The notes under the pieces: generated by a model
The model's database searches: none
Told to the model about the DNA's origin: nothing
What the model saw: the letters and a program-made list of their open reading frames with translations, nothing else
Part shown: positions 1 to 5,241 of the stretch, in pieces
How positions within the stretch are numbered: position 1 is the first letter of the stretch
Layout of the letters: every line of letters begins with the position of its first letter
Made by a program: the position numbers and the translations under genes
DNA from: Paracoccaceae bacterium
GTDB taxonomy: Bacteria; Pseudomonadota; Alphaproteobacteria; Rhodobacterales; Rhodobacteraceae
NCBI GenBank assembly: GCA_027030435.1
Contig: JALVEX010000403.1
Coordinates: 1 to 7,141, forward strand
Reading direction: 5' to 3'
DNA: 7,141 nucleotides

Positions 1-174
1 TCCCGATTCGCCCACGAGGCCGAGGGTTTCGCCCTCGAATATGTCGAAGGAAACGCCATCCACCGCCTTCACCTCGCCCACGCGCTTGCGAAAGACGCCG
101 GCGAATATGGGGAAGTGCATCTTGAGATCGCGCACCTCGACGATCTTCTTTCGCGGGCCGGAAGCATCAAACAT
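1..174 (-). CDS. Oligopeptide/dipeptide ABC transporter ATP-binding subunit, OppF/DppF-like (partial, N-terminal 58 codons)
   Basis: This is the start of the second ATPase of a peptide ABC importer, a cytoplasmic subunit that would pair with the upstream OppD-like ATPase to drive uptake through two inner-membrane permeases. Read on the minus strand it begins MFDASGPRKKIVEVRDLKMH. It then has the family pattern of a short hydrophobic stretch (FPIFAGVFRKRVGEVKAVDG), and the window edge cuts it inside the Walker A loop at LGLVGESG. The initiator ATG (174-172) overlaps the stop of the upstream gene by 8 bases. A GGAGG about 8 bases before the ATG lies inside that upstream gene, so translational coupling is likely. 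The N-terminal insertion between the beta strand and the VDGVSF motif is typical of OppF/DppF rather than OppD. Substrate (oligopeptide, dipeptide or other) cannot be decided, and the remaining ~270 residues lie outside the window. Confidence 0.93.
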   Translation of the reverse strand, partial: MFDASGPRKKIVEVRDLKMHFPIFAGVFRKRVGEVKAVDGVSFDIFEGETLGLVGESG

Positions 175-1171
175 CGCGTTCGCCTCCCGTTGCCGGATCC
201 CAGAAACAGGCCACGTCATGGCCATCGCCGAGCGGAATGCGGAGCGGATTTTCCCGCCGGCAGCGCGCCAGCGTGTGATCGCAGCGCGGCGCGAAGGGGC
301 AGGCGCGGGGCTCGGCGCCCAGCACCGGCGGCTGGCCGGGGATCACTCGCAGATGCTCGGCCCTTTTGCCGCGCACGCTCGGCACGGTCTGCAGAAGCGC
401 GCGGGTGTAGGGGTGCTGGGGATTGGTGAAAAGCTCCTTAACCGGCGCTTCCTCCACCACCTGGCCCGCATACATCACCATCACCCGATCGGCGATCCCG
501 GCAATGACGCCCAGATCATGGGTGATCCAGATGATCGCCATGCCGAGCTTCTGGCGCAGCTCCTTCACCAGTTCCAGGATCTGCGCCTGGATGGTGACAT
601 CGAGCGCGGTGGTGGGCTCGTCGGCGATCAGCACTTCGGGATCGCAGGCAAGCGCCATGGCGATCATCACCCGCTGGCGCATGCCGCCCGAGAACTGGTG
701 CGGGTAATCGTCAAGCCGCCGGTCGGCGTCCGATATGCCGACAAGCTCCAGAAGCTCGGCCGCGCGTTTGCGCGCCGCGCGCTTGTCCATCCCCATGTGG
801 GTGCGCAGGGGTTCCATCAGCTGGAAGCCCACGGTGAACACCGGGTTGAGCGAGGTCATCGGATCCTGGAAGATGAAGCCCACCCGCGCGCCGCGGATCT
901 GGCGCAGCTCCTCGGGCTCCATGGCCAGAAGATCGCGCCCGTCAAACAGCGCGCGCCCGCCGCGCACCTCCGCCGGCGGCATCGGCAGAAGCCCGATCAA
1001 TGACATCATGGTCACCGATTTCCCCGATCCCGATTCGCCCACCACGCCCAGAAGCTCGCCCGGGCGCACCTGAAAGCTGACCCGGTTCACGGCATGAACT
1101 TCGCCGGCGCGGGTCAGGAATACGGTTTTCAGATCCTTGACATCAAGGACGGGCAGCCCCCCATCGGGCAT
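167..1171 (-). CDS. Oligopeptide/dipeptide ABC transporter ATP-binding subunit, OppD/DppD-like
   Basis: A 334-residue ATPase of the peptide/nickel importer family, complete. Motifs in order: Walker A GESGSGKS (45-52), Q-loop FQDP (101-104), ABC signature FSGGMRQR (160-167), Walker B LIADEPT (181-187, catalytic Glu185), D-loop ALD (189-191) and H-loop His218 in ITHD. The C-terminal oligopeptide-transporter extension follows, with NPQHPYTRALL (250-260). Four cysteines (291, 297, 304, 322) are spaced as in DppD/OppD proteins, in which a [4Fe-4S] cluster has been described. I chose the ATG at 1171-1169 because GGGGGG lies 7 bases upstream and the protein then starts close to the first conserved strand (PVLDVKDLKTVF). 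An in-frame ATG at 1192-1190 would add seven residues but lacks a good ribosome site. The gene overlaps the OppF-like gene by 8 bases, so the two form one operon whose permease and binding-protein genes are not visible here. Confidence 0.95.
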   Translation of the reverse strand: MPDGGLPVLDVKDLKTVFLTRAGEVHAVNRVSFQVRPGELLGVVGESGSGKSVTMMSLIGLLPMPPAEVRGGRALFDGRDLLAMEPEELRQIRGARVGFIFQDPMTSLNPVFTVGFQLMEPLRTHMGMDKRAARKRAAELLELVGISDADRRLDDYPHQFSGGMRQRVMIAMALACDPEVLIADEPTTALDVTIQAQILELVKELRQKLGMAIIWITHDLGVIAGIADRVMVMYAGQVVEEAPVKELFTNPQHPYTRALLQTVPSVRGKRAEHLRVIPGQPPVLGAEPRACPFAPRCDHTLARCRRENPLRIPLGDGHDVACFWDPATGGERDV

Positions 1172-1417
1172 ATGCGATCCCCCCGGATTCATTTTTCGGC
1201 ATGTGCCTGCCGTACGGATTTTCAGTTGCGCATGACGTTAACAGGAAATGCTTTGGCTTCAACAGATAATACGCCGAACTTCGGGCCGACTTCGCGTCAA
1301 TCCCGCTCGCGGGGCCCGCATGTGGCCCGTTCACCGGCCCTGCGCCGCTTCCCGCTTGACCTTCCCGCGAAGGGGGCGCAACCTTCGGCCTCGTGTCGGG
1401 AAGGGAGAACGGGGCTG
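1172..1417. promoter_or_regulatory. Divergent intergenic region between the peptide transporter and the M20 hydrolase genes
   Basis: This region must hold the promoters for both directions. Plus strand: TTGACC at 1356-1361 is a reasonable -35, but the base run 17 positions later (CAACCT, 1379-1384) is a poor -10, so the argE-side promoter is tentative. Minus strand: TATTAT (1271-1266) is a good -10-like hexamer without a matching -35 at 16-18 bases; a TTGACG lies 23 bases away. A perfect short inverted repeat, CCGAA-C-TTCGG (1274-1284), sits beside that hexamer and could be an operator half, although such short palindromes are common in GC-rich DNA. A looser pair, CGGGCC/GGCCCG (1282-1287 and 1313-1318), encloses a 25-base loop. 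I found no known regulator-binding consensus and no gene here. Confidence 0.35.
1179..1184 (-). promoter_or_regulatory. Shine-Dalgarno deciding the OppD-like start
   Basis: On the minus strand GGGGGG stands 7 bases before the ATG at 1171-1169. The alternative ATG at 1192-1190 has only an AGG more than ten bases upstream. This favours the shorter 334-residue product. The G-run would pair with the anti-Shine-Dalgarno sequence only partly, so it supports the start without proving it. Confidence 0.5.
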
Positions 1418-2590
1418 ATGACGCTTGCCACCACCGCAAGGGATGTTCTGGAAAGGCTGGTAGCCTTTCCCACCGTCAGTTCGCGCTCCAATCTCGATCT
1501 GGTGGATTGGGTCGAGGCCTGGCTGAAGGCGCGCGGCATCGAGAGCCGGCGCGTCTGGAACGCCGATCGCAGCAAGGCGAGCCTGTTTGCGCAAGTCGGG
1601 CCCGATGTGGCGGGGGGTGTCGTGCTTTCCGGGCATACGGATGTGGTGCCCGTCGAGGGGCAGGAATGGACGAGCGATCCCTTCACCCTCACCGAGCGCG
1701 AGGGGCGCCTTTACGGCCGCGGCACCTGCGACATGAAGGGCTTCGATGCGCTGGCGCTTGCGGCGATGGGCGCAGCGGCGGCGCGGGCCGGCGATCTGAA
1801 GCGCCCGCTACAGATCGCGCTTTCATATGATGAGGAAGTGGGCTGCCTCGGCGCGCCCGATCTGATCGCGGCGATGGGGCAGGCGCTGCCGCCGGCACGG
1901 GCCGCGATCATCGGCGAGCCGACCATGATGCAGCCCGTCTGCGGCCACAAGGGCGGCTACGGCCATTCGGTGCATCTGCGCGGGCATGAGGTGCATTCCT
2001 CGATGATGCACAAGGGGGTTTCGGCGGTGATGCAGGGCGCGCGGCTGATCGAATGGGCCAACCGCATGAACGAGGCCAATGCGGCGAAGCCCCCGAGCGA
2101 AATCGCGGCGCTCTTCGATCCCCCCTTCACCACGCTCCACGTGGGCATGATCGAGGGCGGCACGGCGCATAACATCACCGCTGGTGACTGCCGCTTCGTG
2201 CTGGCGATGCGGGTGATGCCCGATGAAAGCGCCGGGGAATGGGAGCGCGCCTTCATGGACGAGGTGGCGCGGGTCGAGAGCGCCATGCAGGCGGTGCGCC
2301 CCGAAACCGGGATAGATGTGAAGCGGGTGTTCGAGGTGCCGGCGCTCCGGCCCGAAACGGAGGGCGCGGCGGAGGCGCTGGTGCGCCGCCTCACCGGCGA
2401 GAACGGCCGCCATTACGTTTCCTACGGCACCGAAGCCGGGCAGTTCCAGCAGGCGGGTTTCAGCGCCATCGTCTGCGGCCCCGGCGACATTGCCCAGGCC
2501 CATCAGGCCGATGAATATCTGGAAGTTTCGCAATTCGAGGCCGGCGCCGCTTTCATGGCCCGCCTCATCGATGATCTGTGCAAGGAGTGA
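1418..2590 (+). CDS. argE: Acetylornithine deacetylase-like M20 metallopeptidase (ArgE family)
   Basis: A 390-residue cytoplasmic M20 zinc amidohydrolase, full length for ArgE (about 380-390). ArgE removes the acetyl group from N2-acetylornithine. The metal and catalytic residues are present: SGHTDVV with His73 and Asp75, RGTCDMKG with bridging Asp105, SYDEEVG with general base Glu139 and metal ligand Glu140, GEPT with Glu167, and AHQADEY with His362. The dimerisation lid domain runs roughly from 180 to 290 (GHKGGYGHSVHLRGHEVHSS). The ATG at 1418 follows AAGGGAG (1401-1407). The frame stays open upstream to 1094, but that stretch encodes no family-like sequence. Many bacteria of this group can recycle acetyl groups through ArgJ, and this gene sits beside another acylase and opposite a peptide importer. 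A catabolic role on another N-acyl amino acid is therefore a real alternative. Family assignment is firm; substrate is not. Confidence 0.9.
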   Translation: MTLATTARDVLERLVAFPTVSSRSNLDLVDWVEAWLKARGIESRRVWNADRSKASLFAQVGPDVAGGVVLSGHTDVVPVEGQEWTSDPFTLTEREGRLYGRGTCDMKGFDALALAAMGAAAARAGDLKRPLQIALSYDEEVGCLGAPDLIAAMGQALPPARAAIIGEPTMMQPVCGHKGGYGHSVHLRGHEVHSSMMHKGVSAVMQGARLIEWANRMNEANAAKPPSEIAALFDPPFTTLHVGMIEGGTAHNITAGDCRFVLAMRVMPDESAGEWERAFMDEVARVESAMQAVRPETGIDVKRVFEVPALRPETEGAAEALVRRLTGENGRHYVSYGTEAGQFQQAGFSAIVCGPGDIAQAHQADEYLEVSQFEAGAAFMARLIDDLCKE

Positions 2591-2596
2591 ACGAAC

Positions 2597-3760
2597 ATGC
2601 CCGTGAAGAACCGTCTGGCCGAAATGCAGGATGAAATCACCGCCTGGCGGCGGCATCTGCACGAGAATCCCGAGCTTCTGTTCGATACCCACGAAACATC
2701 CGCCTTCGTTGCCGAAAAGCTGAAGGAATTCGGCTGCGACGAGGTGGTGGAGGGGATCGGGCGCACCGGGGTGGTGGGCGTGATCCGGGGGCGGAAGAAC
2801 GATTCCGGCAGGGTGATCGGCCTGCGCGCCGACATGGACGCCCTGCCGATCGAGGAGGCCACCGGTGCGCCCTACGCCAGCAAGGTCAAGGGCAAGATGC
2901 ACGCCTGCGGCCATGACGGCCACACCGCGATGCTGCTCGGGGCGGCGAAATACCTCGCCGAGACGCGCAATTTCGACGGCACCGCGGTGGTCATCTTCCA
3001 GCCCGCCGAGGAGGGCGGCGGCGGCGGCAGGGAGATGGTGGATGACGGGCTGATGGAGCGCTTCGGCATCGAAGAGGTCTACGGCATGCACAACATGCCC
3101 GGCCTGCCTGCGGGCCAGTTCGCGATCCGCCCCGGCGCCTTCTTCGCCTCGGCCGACGAATTCGAGATCGAGATCGAAGGGAAGGGCGGGCACGCGGCCA
3201 TGCCCCAGACGACGATCGACAGCACGCTGGTGGCAAGCCATGTGGTGATCGCGCTCCAGAGCATCGCATCGCGCAATCTCGATCCTGTGAAGCAGCTGGT
3301 GGTTTCGGTGACCTCCTTCGAGACCGACAGCAAGGCCCATAACGTGATCCCGCAGAAGGTGGAACTGCGCGGCACGGTGCGCACGCTCGATCCCGAGGTG
3401 CGCGACATGGCCGAGAAGCGGCTGAAGGAGATCGTCGAGCACACGGCAGCGGCCTTCGGCGCCACGGCGCGGGTGAATTACATGCGCGGCTATCCGATCA
3501 TGGTCAACAGCGAGGAGCAGACGGCCTTCGCCGCCGAGGTGGCGGAGAAGGTGGCCGGCGCCTGCAACCCCGCCCCGCTGATCATGGGCGGCGAGGATTT
3601 CGCCTTCATGCTGGAGGCCCGCCCCGGCGCCTATATACTCGTCGGCAATGGCGATACGGCGATGGTCCATCATCCGAAATACGATTTCAACGATGAAGCC
3701 ATCCCCGCCGGGTGCAGCTGGTGGGCCGAGGTGGTGGAAAGCCGGATGCCGGTGGGCTGA
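2597..3760 (+). CDS. M20 family amidohydrolase, hippurate hydrolase/N-acyl-L-amino acid amidohydrolase type
   Basis: A 387-residue enzyme of the M20D branch, which hydrolyses N-acyl or aryl-acyl amino acids such as hippurate, N-acetyl amino acids or auxin conjugates. Visible signatures: RADMDALPI (77-85); MHACGHDGHTAM (101-112) with metal ligands Cys104 and His106; FQPAEEG (134-140) with Glu138/Glu139 as base and ligand; GMHN with His165; GGEDFAFM (331-338); and VHHPKYDFND with His358 as the last ligand. All five metal positions are intact. The dimerisation domain spans about 185-300. The ATG lies 6 bases after the ArgE-like stop. Its AAGGAG (2582-2587) lies within the last codons of that gene, so the two are surely cotranscribed and probably translationally linked. 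No signal peptide is present, so it acts in the cytoplasm. The exact acyl group is unknown. Confidence 0.93.
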   Translation: MPVKNRLAEMQDEITAWRRHLHENPELLFDTHETSAFVAEKLKEFGCDEVVEGIGRTGVVGVIRGRKNDSGRVIGLRADMDALPIEEATGAPYASKVKGKMHACGHDGHTAMLLGAAKYLAETRNFDGTAVVIFQPAEEGGGGGREMVDDGLMERFGIEEVYGMHNMPGLPAGQFAIRPGAFFASADEFEIEIEGKGGHAAMPQTTIDSTLVASHVVIALQSIASRNLDPVKQLVVSVTSFETDSKAHNVIPQKVELRGTVRTLDPEVRDMAEKRLKEIVEHTAAAFGATARVNYMRGYPIMVNSEEQTAFAAEVAEKVAGACNPAPLIMGGEDFAFMLEARPGAYILVGNGDTAMVHHPKYDFNDEAIPAGCSWWAEVVESRMPVG

Positions 3761-3830
3761 GCGATCGGGCGGGCGGGCGCCGGCGGCGGCGAAGGTGTCC
3801 GGGGCAAGAAGAGCGAGGGGGCAAGTGCCG

Positions 3831-4577
3831 ATGAAGCCTTTCCTGATATTGCAGCTGCGCCCCGAAACCGAGGCGGCGGATGATGAATTCCGCGCCTTCC
3901 TTGAAAAGGGCGGGCTCGGGGAAGGCGAGGTGCGGCGCATCCGGCTTGATCGCGAGCCGCTGCCCGGCGATCTCGATCTGCATGATTACAGCGGGGTGAT
4001 CGTGGGCGGGGGGCCGGGCTGCGTTTCCGATCCGCCCGAGGAAAAGGATCCGCTGGAGGCGCGGATCGAGGCCGAGATCATGGGGCTGATGCCCGAGATC
4101 ACGGGGGAGGATTATCCGTTTCTGGGCTGCTGTTACGGGATCGGCGTTCTGGGCGCGCATCTGGGCGGGCCGGGGGCGGTGAGCAAGGAGAAATGGGGCG
4201 AGAAGGTCGGCCCTTCGCCCTGCCGGCTGACCGACGCGGGCACGCGCGATCCCCTGCTGGCGGGGGTGGCGGAGGAGTTCAACGCCTTCGTCGGCCACAA
4301 GGAGGCGCTGCAGCTCTTGCCCGAGGGCTGCGCGCATCTGGTGCAATCGCCGGCCTGCCCGTTTCAGATGGTGCGATACGGGCGGAATGTCTATGCCACG
4401 CAGTTCCACCCGGAGGCGGACGGGGACGTGTTCGAACTGCGCATCCGGGTTTACGGGGGGCATGGCTATTTCGCGCCCGAGGAGGCGGAGGCGCTGATCG
4501 AGACCTGCCGCGCGGCCGAGGTGACGGAGCCGGTGAAGATCCTGCAAAATTTCGTGGCGCGTTACCGGAGCGCCTGA
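3831..4577 (+). CDS. Stand-alone class I glutamine amidotransferase-like protein (GMP synthase GATase-domain family)
   Basis: A 248-residue protein made of one class I glutamine amidotransferase domain. The nucleophile elbow is FLGCCYGIG (98-105), with Cys101 in the G-x-C-x-G position. The rest of the triad is QFHPEAD with His193 and Glu195. The oxyanion strand is VIVGGGPG (56-63). The ATP-pyrophosphatase half of GMP synthase is absent and the protein ends soon after the domain, as in the stand-alone GuaA-like proteins common in proteobacteria. The ATG at 3831 follows GAGGGGG (3814-3820). A GTG at 3825 is too close to that site, and the frame upstream merely overlaps the M20 gene. It lies 70 bases after the M20D gene with no clear terminator between, so it may belong to the same operon. 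It could release ammonia from glutamine or hydrolyse a gamma-glutamyl compound, as PuuD does. The physiological substrate is unknown. Confidence 0.87.
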   Translation: MKPFLILQLRPETEAADDEFRAFLEKGGLGEGEVRRIRLDREPLPGDLDLHDYSGVIVGGGPGCVSDPPEEKDPLEARIEAEIMGLMPEITGEDYPFLGCCYGIGVLGAHLGGPGAVSKEKWGEKVGPSPCRLTDAGTRDPLLAGVAEEFNAFVGHKEALQLLPEGCAHLVQSPACPFQMVRYGRNVYATQFHPEADGDVFELRIRVYGGHGYFAPEEAEALIETCRAAEVTEPVKILQNFVARYRSA

Positions 4578-4600
4578 CGGCCCGGCCTTCGGGCGGACGG

Positions 4601-4649
4601 CGGGTGCGGGATGCCTCCGGCGGGGATATTTATCGACCAGTGATGGAAG
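4601..4649 (+). repeat. Intergenic element resembling a recurrent Rhodobacteraceae motif
   Basis: Just after the amidotransferase gene is a stretch with CCTCCGGCGGGGATATTT (4614-4631) followed by a purine-rich tail ending in ATGGAAG. From memory, very similar strings recur between genes in Rhodobacteraceae genomes, so I read this as one copy of a dispersed element. That is recollection and was not tested. Only one copy lies in this window. Its core can form at best a 4-base stem (CCTC with GGGG, including one G-T pair), so it is not a convincing intrinsic terminator by itself. A separate hairpin, GCCCG-GCCTT-CGGGC (4580-4594), directly precedes it. Confidence 0.45.
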
Positions 4650-4693
4650 TATGCCCTCAGGTTGTGGAGCGGCGCGCAAAATCCCCTCTTTTC

Positions 4694-4722
4694 TGGACAA
4701 CCCTGGGGACGAACGATATGGT
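4694..4722 (+). promoter_or_regulatory. Sigma70-like promoter for the exported-protein gene
   Basis: TGGACA (4694-4699, five of six matches to TTGACA) and TATGGT (4717-4722, four of six to TATAAT) are separated by exactly 17 bases. Transcription would start near 4729, giving a leader of about 25 bases before the ATG at 4755. This is the best promoter-like pair in the window, and it suggests the small exported-protein gene is expressed independently of the M20/amidotransferase genes upstream. Confidence 0.45.
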
Positions 4723-4734
4723 TGCTCTCGCAAC
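4721..4734 (+). other. Short perfect inverted repeat in the leader (GTTGC-TCTC-GCAAC)
   Basis: A 5-base perfect stem with a 4-base loop overlaps the predicted transcript start and ends 8 bases before the GGAGG ribosome site (4743-4747). It could be a small operator overlapping the promoter, a 5' transcript hairpin, or chance. No protein-binding consensus is recognised. Confidence 0.3.
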
Positions 4735-4754
4735 TTCAGGCTGGAGGACAAGTG

Positions 4755-5195
4755 ATGAAGGGTATGGTGAAGGCCGCAATGGTTGCGGCAGGTTTCATGC
4801 TGGTGGCCGCAGGCGCGGAGGCAAAACCCCCCAAGGTGGTGCGCAAGGTTCCGGTGGACAAGTATTTCACCGAAGGGGAATTCAAATGGACCGGCGGTAT
4901 CGGCGGCTACAAGTTTCTCTGGAGCGTGAGGGCTGTCAACGGCAAGCTGGAAGTCTGCGGTGTGGGGCATTATCAGGATGCCTATTCGCGCAGCCAGAAC
5001 AACGACATCCTGCGCAAGAGCTATGTGACGCTGAACGGGAAGAAGATCCTGAAGGACATGCGGTTCTTCTCGATTGCCAAATATGAAAAGGATCTGCGCA
5101 GAACACCGGCAAATTGCGCCTCGACCGGGGTGAAGGTGCCGAAAGGCAAGGTCGAAATCCAGTTGCGTTCGGACGGCGGGCGCTACAGCTTCTGA
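4755..5195 (+). CDS. Predicted exported protein of unknown function
   Basis: A 146-residue protein I do not recognise. It opens with a clear Sec signal peptide: a positive start (MKGMVKAAM), a hydrophobic core (VAAGFMLVAAG) and an AEA cleavage site at residues 21-23, with no lipobox cysteine. The mature chain is about 123 residues, basic and rich in Lys, Gly and Tyr. It has only two cysteines, Cys68 (EVCGVGHYQ) and Cys121 (ANCAST), which could form one disulfide in the periplasm. Alternating short hydrophobic and charged stretches (FKWTGGIGGYKFLWSVRAV, KVEIQLRSDGGRYSF) suggest a beta-rich fold. GGAGG (4743-4747) lies 7 bases before the ATG. The gene has its own promoter-like sequence and terminator, so it is probably monocistronic. 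No catalytic motif, membrane segment or adhesion repeat is visible. Its link to the neighbouring genes is unclear. Confidence 0.85.
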   Translation: MKGMVKAAMVAAGFMLVAAGAEAKPPKVVRKVPVDKYFTEGEFKWTGGIGGYKFLWSVRAVNGKLEVCGVGHYQDAYSRSQNNDILRKSYVTLNGKKILKDMRFFSIAKYEKDLRRTPANCASTGVKVPKGKVEIQLRSDGGRYSF

Positions 5196-5197
5196 TC

Positions 5198-5238
5198 CGG
5201 GCAGGGAGCCGGGGGCTTTTTTCCGCCCCCGCTGCCCG
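5198..5238. terminator. Shared hairpin terminator between converging genes
   Basis: The 46-base gap between the exported-protein gene and moaA is almost entirely one nested structure. The outer stem is CGGGCAG (5198-5204) with CTGCCCG (5232-5238). The inner stem is GGGGGC (5211-5216) with GCCCCC (5225-5230), and TTTTTTCC is the loop. For the plus-strand transcript a competing short hairpin, AGCC-GGG-GGCT (5207-5217), is followed directly by a T-run, the classic intrinsic terminator layout. For the minus strand the large stem has no T-run after it, so termination of moaA there is less certain. The structure ends three bases from the moaA stop codon. Confidence 0.7.
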
Positions 5239-5241
5239 CCT

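Noticed and set aside
41..1003. A 320-codon open frame on the plus strand.
   Set aside because: It is the complement of the OppD-like and OppF-like genes, whose ATPase motifs are complete on the minus strand.
1094..1417. Upstream extension of the ArgE-like reading frame.
   Set aside because: It would run antisense into the OppD-like gene and encodes no ArgE-like sequence. The ATG at 1418 has a ribosome site and begins at the family's usual N-terminus.
3761..3830. Short GGGC and CGG tandem runs between the M20D and amidotransferase genes, as a regulatory repeat.
   Set aside because: Only about three units each, in GC-rich DNA, and no terminator or promoter pattern; most simply a spacer within an operon.
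1823..3940. A 705-codon open frame on the minus strand.
   Set aside because: It is antisense to the two M20 genes, which share the same reading register, so one shadow frame stays open across both. Its translation is rich in His, Arg, Ala and Gly without any domain, and the sense strand carries intact catalytic motifs.
4580..4594. Hairpin GCCCG-GCCTT-CGGGC right after the amidotransferase stop, as an intrinsic terminator.
   Set aside because: The stem is only 5 bases and no T-run follows, so it is not a convincing terminator by itself.
3687..4970. A 427-codon open frame on the minus strand.
   Set aside because: It is antisense to the amidotransferase and crosses into the promoter and start of the exported-protein gene. 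No ribosome site or domain is evident.
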